Shown here: in pieces, positions 6,512 to 12,156 of the stretch | Layout of the letters: each line of letters opens with the position of its first letter | Numbering within the stretch: position 1 is the first letter of the stretch | Translations under genes and position numbers: made by a program | DNA from: Sphingomonadales bacterium UBA6174 | GTDB lineage: Bacteria > Pseudomonadota > Alphaproteobacteria > Sphingomonadales > Sphingomonadaceae | NCBI GenBank assembly: GCA_002422945.1 | Contig: DITW01000037.1 | Location: forward strand, 1 to 12,740 | DNA length: 12,740 bases | Reading direction: 5' to 3' | The notes under the pieces: model-generated | What the model saw: the letters and a program-made list of their open reading frames with translations, nothing else | Told to the model about the DNA's origin: nothing | Database searches by the model: none

Positions 6512-7305
6512 GTCAGCCAGAGGTCGAGACCCGCGCCCGGCATTGTCGGCGGGGTGGGGGATGCAATCCGTTCGGCATCGGCGCGTGCGCGTTCGAGAAT
6601 CGCCTTGGGCACATCGGGATGATGGAAAACGCGGTCGGCCTGTCCCAATAGCCGCGCCTGCCACAGTCGCAGCATGTCCGGGTCTACGTGGTCGATCTGG
6701 AGGTTTACCAGGCCCGTGCGCGGGGCTGTCTCATCCATATCGAGCCACGCGGCCACTGCATTGTCCTCATGGGCGTGAAAGGGGTCGAGCGGGCCTTCGG
6801 GGTCGAGTGCGGCATCAATGGCGCGCCGTCGCGCTGCCGCATCCGGCCAGCGCCTGCGGATCGCGCCACGGGCGGTAAACAGCCCGTCCGCGAGCTTACC
6901 CAGATTGGCGGGCAGCATCGCCTCCAGCCGTTGACGCAGTGCCTTGGCAAGGCCTGCGGACGCGCCGCCAGTGCCGATGGCGATCAGCACCGGATTGCGG
7001 TCGATGATCGCGGGCAAGGTGAAATCGCAATAATCTGGCCGGTCGGTGGCGTTGACCAACACGCCGCGCGCTTTAAGGACGGCAATGACGGCCAGTGCCT
7101 CGTCCTCCTCCTCAATCGCGACAATTGCCAACGCGGCCTCTTCATCCGGACCGACAATGCATGCGCCCGCACGGGCCAACAGGCGGCGCTTGGCATCTGC
7201 GCCCGCGCCTTCACCCGCCAATATCACCCGGCGACCCGATAGGCGCATCAGCACCGGCAGGCTGTGCAGGCTGGGTTCGGCCTGATCGGTTTTGGGCGAA
7301 TTCAT
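6484..7305 (-). CDS. Siroheme synthase N-terminal-type protein: precorrin-2 dehydrogenase/sirohydrochlorin ferrochelatase with a degenerate methyltransferase tail
   Basis: The first ~155 of 273 residues match the CysG N-terminal (Met8p-like) domain, which oxidises precorrin-2 with NAD+ and inserts iron to make siroheme, the cofactor of sulfite and nitrite reductases. A Rossmann strand-loop (GRRVILAGEGAGADAKRRLL, 24-43) is followed by VNATDRPDYCDFTLPAIIDR (84-103). Asp88 aligns with the Asp of CysG VVDAP (Asp104). Then come AIGTGGASAGLAKALRQRLE and LGKLADG. The Ser that is phosphorylated in Salmonella CysG (Ser128) aligns with Thr112. Residues 198-248 look like the start of the uroporphyrinogen-III methyltransferase domain, but its SAM-binding GAGPGDP is replaced by QIDHVDP and the rest is missing. 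AAGGAAAG lies about 10 nt before the ATG. It is divergent from the [2Fe-2S] protein gene by 47 bp. Confidence 0.88.
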   Translation of the reverse strand: MNSPKTDQAEPSLHSLPVLMRLSGRRVILAGEGAGADAKRRLLARAGACIVGPDEEAALAIVAIEEEDEALAVIAVLKARGVLVNATDRPDYCDFTLPAIIDRNPVLIAIGTGGASAGLAKALRQRLEAMLPANLGKLADGLFTARGAIRRRWPDAAARRRAIDAALDPEGPLDPFHAHEDNAVAAWLDMDETAPRTGLVNLQIDHVDPDMLRLWQARLLGQADRVFHHPDVPKAILERARADAERIASPTPPTMPGAGLDLWLTYTPVDNSQ

Positions 7306-7338
7306 GCGGGCGTGGCTTTCCTTGTTGGCATCCCAGGC

Positions 7339-7353
7339 TATAACGCATTGCTA
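7339..7353 (+). promoter_or_regulatory. Candidate -10 box for a near-leaderless [2Fe-2S] subunit mRNA
   Basis: TATAAC (7339-7344) lies 8 nt before the ATG at 7353, and there is no Shine-Dalgarno between them. Transcription would begin within about two bases of the start codon. The same bases read GTTATA on the other strand, where they could serve the divergent siroheme gene. No clear -35 box is seen. Confidence 0.35.
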
Positions 7354-7898
7354 TGACGCGTTTCACTGTCAACGGCCAGCCCGTCCATTACCGACTTGAT
7401 GCGGAAACGCCCCTGTTATGGGCGTTGCGCGATGCATCGAACCTGACCGGCACCAAATATGGCTGCGGCGCGGGCCAGTGCGGCGCATGCACCGTGCATG
7501 TGGATGGTCAGGCGGTGCGATCTTGTCAGATTAATATCGGGACGGTCGAGGGCGCGTTCGTCACGACGATCGAAGGCCTGTCTGCGGATCGCAGCCATCC
7601 GGTGCAACAGGCATGGGTCGCAGAGAATTTGCCCCAATGCGGCTATTGCCAATCGGGCATGATCATGGCGGCGGCGGCGCTGTTGCAGGCCAATCCCCAG
7701 CCGGTCGATGCCGATATCGATGCGGCGATGACCAATATTTGCCGCTGCGGCACCTACCCCCGGTTGCGACGGGCGATCCATCGCGCTGCCCGCGTCATGG
7801 CGGGGCGGGACATTATCGCCGCCGCGCCGCCACCGGGGATCGACCCGGCGGATGCGGCGGCGGCTGTCGAGGCATTGACGCCGGTGTCACGTAAATAA
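7353..7898 (+). CDS. [2Fe-2S] small subunit of a xanthine oxidase-family molybdenum hydroxylase (isoquinoline 1-oxidoreductase alpha-like)
   Basis: An electron-transfer subunit that passes electrons from a molybdopterin large subunit through two [2Fe-2S] centres. The plant-ferredoxin-type centre is bound by Cys38, Cys43, Cys46 (CGAGQCGACTVHVDG) and Cys58 (RSCQ). The second centre, in the helical domain, is bound by CGYCQSGM (Cys96, Cys99) and NICRCGTYPRLR (Cys130, Cys132). All eight ligands are present, so the domain looks intact. At 181 residues it is about 25-30 longer than typical IorA; the extra part is an Ala/Pro-rich C-terminal tail with no motif. No molybdenum-binding large subunit or FAD subunit lies beside it: the neighbours are divergent and convergent genes of other families. 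Its partner must be elsewhere. Confidence 0.92.
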   Translation: MTRFTVNGQPVHYRLDAETPLLWALRDASNLTGTKYGCGAGQCGACTVHVDGQAVRSCQINIGTVEGAFVTTIEGLSADRSHPVQQAWVAENLPQCGYCQSGMIMAAAALLQANPQPVDADIDAAMTNICRCGTYPRLRRAIHRAARVMAGRDIIAAAPPPGIDPADAAAAVEALTPVSRK

Positions 7899-7899
7899 G

Positions 7900-7930
7900 C
7901 CTCTCACCAATAAACGGTGATTGTTAGAGG
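7900..7930. terminator. Weak hairpin between convergent genes
   Basis: CCTCT/AGAGG (7900-7904, 7926-7930) encloses CACC/GGTG (7905-7908, 7916-7919), with an unpaired ATTGTT bulge on one side. It lies between the stop codons of the [2Fe-2S] subunit and the PepSY-type gene. No T-tract follows on either strand, so a terminator role is tentative. Confidence 0.3.
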
Positions 7931-7931
7931 A

Positions 7932-8495
7932 TCAGCTCAATAAAGCCGCGCCGATAAAGAACAACAAGCCTGCGCCCGCGCTGATATTGGTCGCGCGGCG
8001 GTAGCTTGGCACTTTCCATGCCATCAGAAACCCCGTCCCCAGCAAGATGAATAATGCGACGGCCAGTGCGGCGGCATAGAGTTTGAACAATGTGCCGCCC
8101 TTGGCCTTGTGCAGTTGGACGAGATGGCGATACCAGCTCGTCTCCTTGACGGTGAGCTTGGCCTCCAAAGGATTGTCGGTCGGCGCGAGCAGCACATCGC
8201 GTTGCGACCCCGACCATTCAAGGTTATAATTATCCCCGATCGACCGGACACGCGGTTTGCCGCTGGGCGGTGCGATGCCCAGCTTTGCCAATTCGGTTGC
8301 AGCAAGTGTGCTGAGCGCCTTTTCATCATTCATCATCGGTGCGCTGAGCGTCACCTTATGGTCCGTGGTTTCATAGTCGCCCGAAATACCCCAAGTATAC
8401 AGCCCGCCTGTGACAAGAAACATCAGTGCAACCGGAAACATAAAAGCGGCCAGCAGCATGTGGACCTTGGTGAGGGTGGCACGGTTCACTGGCAT
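7932..8495 (-). CDS. PepSY-associated transmembrane protein
   Basis: Predicted inner-membrane protein of 187 residues. An N-terminal TM helix (about 13-35, preceded by KVHMLL with His12) is followed by a ~100-residue periplasmic segment. Then comes SWYRHLVQLHKAKGG (His124, His129), and finally two TM helices at about 137-159 and 170-186. The paired histidines next to the helices and the overall plan resemble the PepSY-associated TM family, often linked to iron uptake or ferric reduction. No receptor or reductase gene is adjacent, so the role is open. TAAGGA lies 4-5 nt before the ATG, supporting the start. It is divergent from the dioxygenase gene, with a 156-bp intergenic space. Confidence 0.75.
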   Translation of the reverse strand: MPVNRATLTKVHMLLAAFMFPVALMFLVTGGLYTWGISGDYETTDHKVTLSAPMMNDEKALSTLAATELAKLGIAPPSGKPRVRSIGDNYNLEWSGSQRDVLLAPTDNPLEAKLTVKETSWYRHLVQLHKAKGGTLFKLYAAALAVALFILLGTGFLMAWKVPSYRRATNISAGAGLLFFIGAALLS

Positions 8496-8597
8496 ATTTC
8501 CTTATATGGTGAAAAAGAACGCAAAGTCGGGTATTTGCTTGCTGGTGGCATTACACTAGCCGCCGCCTATTTTGCAAGCAGCGGCGCCTGATATTGC

Positions 8598-8622
8598 TGC
8601 AAGGCGTGATGCAATCCTTGCA
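8598..8622 (+). promoter_or_regulatory. Dyad upstream of the dioxygenase gene, candidate operator
   Basis: TGCAAGG (8598-8604) and CCTTGCA (8616-8622) form a perfect 7-bp inverted repeat with an 11-bp spacer, 29 bp before the dioxygenase ATG. The T-N11-A spacing is of the kind bound by LysR-type regulators, but no regulator gene is in the window. It could also fold as an RNA hairpin. Confidence 0.35.
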
Positions 8623-8651
8623 CACTTCACTTTGCAGGATCACGTCCCCAT

Positions 8652-9482
8652 ATGGACATGATGATGACCGAGAATAGCCAGAAGTCCCAGTCCAATTTGG
8701 CCCAGCCCAGCCTGTTCATCCCGCATGGCGGGGGACCGTGCTTTTTCATGGACGATCCTGCCGGGCGTTGGACCGGCATGGGCGATTTTCTGCGTCAATT
8801 GCTGGCGAGTTTGTCCGCGCGGCCCAAGGCCATTTTGCTGGTGTCCGCTCATTGGGAAACTGATGGCTTTGCGTTCACCGGCCATGCCGCGCCGGAACTG
8901 ATCTTCGATTATTACGGTTTTCCGCCACATACATATGAACTGCGCTATCCGGCGCCGGGCGCGCCTGATCTGGCGGCGCGGGCAGCGGGTTTGTTGCAGG
9001 CGGCGGGCTTCAAGGCAATGGTCGATCCCGATCATGGTCTGGATCATGGCGCATTCGTCCCGTTGATGCTGGCCGCGCCCGATGCCGATATTCCGGTGGT
9101 CGAGATGTCGCTCGATCGCAGCCTTGATCCGGCACTGCATCAGGCGGCCGGACGGGCATTGGCTGTCCTGCGTGAAGAAGGCGTGCTCATCATCGGATCG
9201 GGGATGAGCTTCCATAACATGCGGGCCTATGGCAATCCGGCGGCGACTGCCCAAGCCGAGTTGTTCGACCAATATCTGACGAAGGCGGCGACCGCACCCA
9301 GCAAGGATCGCGCCGAGGCGCTCAATCAATGGGCGCAGGCCCCCGGCGGGCAGTTTGCCCATCCGCGCGAGGAGCATCTGTTGCCGTTGATGGTTGCCGC
9401 CGGGGCCAGTGATCAGGCAGGCGCGCGCATTTATAACGAGCGCGTGCTGGAGGTCGCGATCTCGGCCTATCGCTTCGATTAA
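8652..9482 (+). CDS. DODA/LigB-type class III extradiol ring-opening dioxygenase
   Basis: Predicted metal-dependent ring-cleaving dioxygenase (276 residues, normal for the DODA/YgiD group), acting on a catechol-type aromatic such as DOPA; the substrate is unknown. The motifs fit the family: FIPHGGGPC (His25), VSAHWE (His67), FDYYGFP, GLDHGAFVPLM (His132), IGSGMSFHNMR (His188) and REEHLLPLMVAAGA (His242). The likely metal ligands and the general acid/base histidines are present. Relatives include plant betalain DODA and E. coli YgiD. Four ATGs lie close together at the start (8652, 8658, 8661, 8664). I took the first; AGGA is 12 nt upstream of it, which suits the later ones about as poorly. 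No other aromatic catabolism gene lies next to it. Confidence 0.9.
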   Translation: MDMMMTENSQKSQSNLAQPSLFIPHGGGPCFFMDDPAGRWTGMGDFLRQLLASLSARPKAILLVSAHWETDGFAFTGHAAPELIFDYYGFPPHTYELRYPAPGAPDLAARAAGLLQAAGFKAMVDPDHGLDHGAFVPLMLAAPDADIPVVEMSLDRSLDPALHQAAGRALAVLREEGVLIIGSGMSFHNMRAYGNPAATAQAELFDQYLTKAATAPSKDRAEALNQWAQAPGGQFAHPREEHLLPLMVAAGASDQAGARIYNERVLEVAISAYRFD

Positions 9483-9851
9483 TCAGTTAATATTCAGCGC
9501 GAACCGTGCCGCAGCCTCTTGATCAGGCGTATCGGCCAGCACCCAGCCATTCATCAGCAGGCGCGCGGTATATTGGCGGTTGTAGATGAAGGCGGCGATG
9601 ATTTGCCACAGGCCAAAGGTCACAATGCTGAACAGCAAATGCAGCGCGGCTATGCCGATTTCGCCGCGAAACAAGGGCACGAACCAGCCAAAGCACAAAT
9701 AGGTCGGGCTAAACCCGTAAAAGCCGTTTCTCGTCATCCCCGATTGGACATGCCGCACGACGACTCGTTTCTGGCGATAGAAAATCAGCAGCAGCAACGG
9801 CGAAAACATGATCAACAGGATCAGAAAATGCCAAATTGAGAAACTGCCCAT
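9483..9851 (-). CDS. Small membrane protein of unknown function
   Basis: A 122-residue protein with an N-terminal TM helix (about residues 6-25, start MGSFSIWHFLILLIMF), then a basic loop (YRQKRVVVRH). A conserved-looking aromatic segment follows, NGFYGFSPTYLCFGWFVPLFRGE (43-65), then another hydrophobic stretch (66-90) and NRQYTARLLMNGWVLAD. I recognise this as a recurring bacterial membrane-protein pattern, probably with the N-terminal helix plus two hydrophobic segments, but know no function. The start ATG at 9851 is preceded by GGAAGGA with 6 nt spacing; an upstream in-frame start at 9911 has no support. The same-strand secreted-protein gene ends about 105 bp upstream. Confidence 0.7.
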   Translation of the reverse strand: MGSFSIWHFLILLIMFSPLLLLIFYRQKRVVVRHVQSGMTRNGFYGFSPTYLCFGWFVPLFRGEIGIAALHLLFSIVTFGLWQIIAAFIYNRQYTARLLMNGWVLADTPDQEAAARFALNIN

Positions 9852-9956
9852 GTGATTCCTTCCCCTGTATGAGTGCCTAAGGTCAAGGCTTGGCGTGATT
9901 TTGTCAATCAATAGCTGTTGTTATCTTTGGCCATCAAGCGATGCGGCTAAGCCGTT

Positions 9957-10427
9957 TCAGTCGCAGCGACGGAGGGTTTGTGTCTCGTTCCCGTCTTTCA
10001 TGCGCAATGTGCCATCCGGCAACAAGGCCAGCGAAAAGGGGGCAGGGGTGCCGTCGCCGACATCGCCATAGCAGACTTGCTGGCCATTATAGCTTGTCGC
10101 GCCCTCCGCGATGGCGGGTTGGAGATCGCAACCCCATTCAAAGCCGTGGATGCTTTCCTTCTCGATCCGGAGATTGGCCCCTTCGACATATTCGCCATTG
10201 GACGAAGGCGCCACGCAACTGGCATCGACATTCATCCATTCGCCCAGCAGCGTGCGCGCGGGGGCTTGAGATGCAGGGAGAGATTGAGGGGCGGAGGCTG
10301 ATGCGTTTTGCGCGGCGTCCAGTGCCTTTTTCAACAAGCCGCTGAACTGGGCGGATGCGGGCGAGGTCAATGCCGCGATGCAGATGCCAAAGGCGATACT
10401 ACCCAAACAAAAGTTTTTGTATGTCAT
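9957..10427 (-). CDS. Secreted protein of unknown function with four mature cysteines
   Basis: A 156-residue predicted exported protein. The signal peptide is MTYKNFCLGSIAFGICIAAL with an ASA-Q cleavage site after residue 26. The mature part starts with a short helix (FSGLLKKALDAAQN), then an Ala/Pro/Ser-rich linker. A C-terminal domain from about residue 60 carries four cysteines (DASC, EWGCD, QVCYG, LRRCD), enough for two disulfides. I do not recognise the domain. The start ATG 10427 has GTGGGA 4-5 nt upstream; the open frame extends upstream to 10517, but that part is Arg-rich and would bury the signal peptide. The rpsI terminator lies further upstream, so it should have its own promoter. 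Confidence 0.7.
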   Translation of the reverse strand: MTYKNFCLGSIAFGICIAALTSPASAQFSGLLKKALDAAQNASASAPQSLPASQAPARTLLGEWMNVDASCVAPSSNGEYVEGANLRIEKESIHGFEWGCDLQPAIAEGATSYNGQQVCYGDVGDGTPAPFSLALLPDGTLRMKDGNETQTLRRCD

Positions 10428-10540
10428 GCGATCCCACCATCGGCGCTCATGACGCCGCGAACTAATTGTTGTTGCTCTAGAATGTCGTGGGGATGCGCGT
10501 TTGGCAAGTGACGGCATGTCTGCGCTTGTCGTGCAGGCAA

Positions 10541-10573
10541 AGAAAAAGGGCCTGCGATTTCTCGCAGACCCTT
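10541..10573 (-). terminator. Strong intrinsic terminator of the rplM-rpsI operon
   Basis: The minus strand reads AAGGGTCTGCGA-GAAA-TCGCAGGCCCTT, a 12-bp stem with one T-G pair closed by a GAAA tetraloop, and runs into TTTTTCTTT. It lies about 30 bp after the rpsI stop codon. Confidence 0.9.
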
Positions 10574-10603
10574 GTATTCCATACGAAAAAGTGAATTTTC
10601 GTA

Positions 10604-11149
10604 TTAACGCTTGCTGAACTGGAAGCTACGACGGGCCTTGGCCTTACCGTATTTCTTACGTTCAACCGTGCGGCTGTCGCGGGTCAGGAAGCCAGCGGCC
10701 TTGACCGGTGCGCGCAGCACGGGTTCGTACTTGGTGAGCGCCTGGCTGATGCCATGCTTGACGGCACCGGCCTGACCGGAAAGACCGCCGCCCTTGACGG
10801 TGCAGATCACATCATACTGGCCTTCGCGGTCGGTGACGGCGAACGGCTGGTTGATGACGAGACGCAGGGTCGGACGAGCGAAATAGGTCACCGAATCGCG
10901 ACCGTTGACGATCACGCGGCCGGTGCCCGGCTTGATCCAGACGCGGGCAACGGCGTCCTTACGACGGCCGGTGGCGTAGGAACGGCCCTGAGCATCGACT
11001 TCGCGTTCGCGCAGCGGCATTGTCGGGGCGGCAGGCGCAGCAGCGACAGGTGCTTCACCAGCGACATCGGCGACAGCAGCAGCCGGTGCAACAGGAGCAG
11101 CGCCGGTCAGCGCAGCCAGATCGGCGAGGGACTGACGGGTATCGGACAT
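10604..11149 (-). CDS. rpsI: 30S ribosomal protein S9 (uS9) with an N-terminal extension
   Basis: Small-subunit ribosomal protein whose C-terminal tail reaches the P-site tRNA. The S9 fold spans about residues 52-181: GRSYATGRRKDAVARVWIKP, the GRDSVTYFARP region, VKGGGLSGQAGAVKHGISQAL, and the basic C-terminus ERKKYGKAKARRSFQFSKR. Residues 1-50 are an Ala/Pro/Val-rich extension (MSDTRQSLADLAALTG then APV/AAP repeats), making it 181 residues against about 130 in E. coli. Alphaproteobacterial S9 proteins often have such an extension. The ATG overlaps the rplM stop by one base (TAATG), so translation is probably coupled. A strong intrinsic terminator follows. Confidence 0.98.
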   Translation of the reverse strand: MSDTRQSLADLAALTGAAPVAPAAAVADVAGEAPVAAAPAAPTMPLREREVDAQGRSYATGRRKDAVARVWIKPGTGRVIVNGRDSVTYFARPTLRLVINQPFAVTDREGQYDVICTVKGGGLSGQAGAVKHGISQALTKYEPVLRAPVKAAGFLTRDSRTVERKKYGKAKARRSFQFSKR

Positions 11150-11628
11150 TATGCACCCACCTTGTTCTTGCGGTTCATCGCCGCGATATCGAGAATGACG
11201 GGGTTCTGACCTTCATGCGGATGCTCGGCACCCGAATAGAGGCGAAGGTTGCGCATCTGCTGACGACCGAGCGGGCCGCGCGGCACCATGCGTTCAACGG
11301 CCTTTTCAAGGACGCGTTCCGGGAAACGACCTTCCAGCACCTTGCCAGCCGTTACGCCCTTGATCCCACCAGCATAGCCGGTGTGGCGATAATAGACTTT
11401 CTTCTGCAGCTTGTTGCCGGTGAAGCGCACCTTGTCCGCGTTGATGACGATGACATTGTCACCGCAATCGACGTGCGGGGTGAACGTCGGCTTGTGCTTG
11501 CCGCGCAGGATGTTGGCGATGATCGTGGCAACGCGGCCAACGACCAGTCCTTCTGCATCAATAAGATGCCATTTCTTTTCGACCTCAGCCGGCTTGGCCG
11601 ACTTGGTGGTCTTCATCAGCGCCTTCAT
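11149..11628 (-). CDS. rplM: 50S ribosomal protein L13 (uL13)
   Basis: Early-assembling large-subunit protein, 159 residues. L13 features: KKWHLIDAEGLVVGRVAT, GKHKPTFTPHVDCGDNVIVI, KVYYRHTGYAGGIK, the RMVPRGPLGRQQMRNLRLY segment, and EHPHEGQNP near the end. The first 16 residues (MKALMKTTKS...) extend beyond the E. coli form, as is usual in this bacterial group. GAGGG lies about 9 nt before the ATG at 11628; an in-frame ATG at 11616 is the alternative. It is the first gene of the rplM-rpsI operon. The leader holds a terminator-like hairpin (11680-11720), so premature termination may adjust expression. Confidence 0.98.
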   Translation of the reverse strand: MKALMKTTKSAKPAEVEKKWHLIDAEGLVVGRVATIIANILRGKHKPTFTPHVDCGDNVIVINADKVRFTGNKLQKKVYYRHTGYAGGIKGVTAGKVLEGRFPERVLEKAVERMVPRGPLGRQQMRNLRLYSGAEHPHEGQNPVILDIAAMNRKNKVGA

Positions 11629-11679
11629 GGCTCTTGACCCTCATGGTTGACCGCAATCCCGTAAAATTCATGGGGATGC

Positions 11680-11720
11680 GACTAAAAAATCAAGCCGCCC
11701 GGACAAATCCGAACGGCGGC
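11680..11720 (-). terminator. Terminator-like hairpin in the rplM leader (possible attenuator)
   Basis: On the minus strand GCCGCC (11720-11715) pairs with GGCGGC (11699-11694), and inside it CGGA/TCCG pair around a TTTG loop. TTGATTTTTTAG follows. It points toward rplM, whose ATG is about 50 nt further on. No minus-strand gene lies upstream to be terminated, which leaves attenuation of rplM-rpsI or the end of a short RNA as explanations. Confidence 0.55.
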
Positions 11721-11728
11721 GATGGGCT

Positions 11729-11757
11729 CCAATGACGTTCAGGGGCGTTAAAGTCAA
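11729..11757 (-). promoter_or_regulatory. Candidate rplM promoter
   Basis: TTGACT (11757-11752, minus strand) is a good -35 box. At 17-bp spacing CATTGG (11734-11729) is a poor -10 match. The element resembles the one before rpmJ (CTTGACT then a C-rich spacer). Transcription from here would start just before the leader hairpin. Confidence 0.4.
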
Positions 11758-11777
11758 GCAAAACCGTGCGTTTTAGA

Positions 11778-11806
11778 AGAGGTATTGGGATACCTCTGTT
11801 TGTTTT
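11778..11806 (+). terminator. Plus-strand hairpin followed by a T-rich run
   Basis: AGAGGTAT-TGGG-ATACCTCT (11778-11797) is a perfect 8-bp stem with a 4-nt loop, followed by GTTTGTTTT. It has the form of an intrinsic terminator pointing toward serC, but no plus-strand gene lies upstream. It may end an antisense transcript or a short RNA. Confidence 0.45.
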
Positions 11807-11822
11807 AGTCGCTTTTGTTTGA

Positions 11823-11924
11823 TTAGCCTCAGTCGCCGGCGGCAGCATCCGCTGCCTTAGGCTTTCGCACCAATAAGGCGCGGCGGCCGTTCGGCCTTGC
11901 GGCTGCTCACGCAGCCGTTGGTGG
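11823..11924 (+). repeat. Dispersed three-hairpin repeat, copy B
   Basis: This 102-bp copy in the same orientation as copy A runs from TTAGCCTCAG to GTTGGTGG. Hairpin 1 (11841-11856) is GGCAGC-ATCC-GCTGCC, hairpin 2 (11885-11896) is GGCC-GTTC-GGCC, and hairpin 3 (11900-11917) is CGGCTGC-TCAC-GCAGCCG. Compared with copy A, stem positions change in pairs, for example G-C to T-A in hairpin 3. It faces copy C across a 29-bp spacer. Confidence 0.8.
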
Positions 11925-11953
11925 GAGATAGCGAGGTCTTCCCTTGGGAGATG

Positions 11954-12053
11954 CCGCCAACGGCACGCAGTGTCGCAAGCGCGAACGCGCGCCGCGCCTT
12001 ATTGGCGCGTAGCCAAGGCGACGGATGTCGCCGCCCGGCGCTTGAGGGGCTAA
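11954..12053 (-). repeat. Dispersed three-hairpin repeat, copy C (inverted)
   Basis: This 100-bp copy lies on the minus strand, head to head with copy B. Read on the minus strand it has GGCGAC-ATCC-GTCGCC (12032-12017), then GCGC-GTTC-GCGC (11990-11979), and a weaker third stem (11975-11961; one A-C mismatch on this strand, G-T on the other). Relative to A and B, the second stem has two swapped base pairs while the GTTC loop is kept. The TTG between hairpins 2 and 3 is also kept. Confidence 0.78.
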
Positions 12054-12071
12054 CAAACGAGGCTAAACAAA

Positions 12072-12099
12072 TTGACATTCGCCCGCCGTCCCTTAATAG
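12072..12099 (+). promoter_or_regulatory. serC promoter
   Basis: TTGACA (12072-12077) is a perfect -35 consensus, with a 16-bp spacer to TAATAG (12094-12099) as the -10 box. It lies after the repeat pair and 58 bp before the serC ATG, so the repeats should not be in the serC mRNA made from it. Confidence 0.6.
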
Positions 12100-12156
12100 C
12101 GGCCTCGGGCCACGCGGTCCCAACGCCGCGCAGCTCTCTGTAAGGAGAAGCATTAC

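Larger units (their letters stand above)
11629..12156. other. 528-bp divergent intergenic region between rplM and serC
   Basis: No credible gene lies here. From left to right it holds the rplM leader with a terminator-like hairpin, the rplM -35 candidate and a T-rich hairpin pointing to serC. Then come two head-to-head copies of the three-hairpin repeat (11823-12053) and the serC promoter and ribosome binding site. A 10-bp inverted repeat, GCGACTAAAA (11678-11687) with TTTTAGTCGC (11803-11812), brackets the first four small stems. A minus-strand open frame across the repeats (11857-12489) is Arg-rich, overlaps serC antisense and has no domain, so I reject it as coding. Confidence 0.7.

Noticed and set aside
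9483..9851. TatA-like N-terminus (FSIWHFLILL) of the small membrane protein
   Set aside because: TatA starts with a similar SIWHWLI motif, but the rest lacks the TatA amphipathic helix and acidic tail and instead has further hydrophobic segments. tatB and tatC are not nearby.
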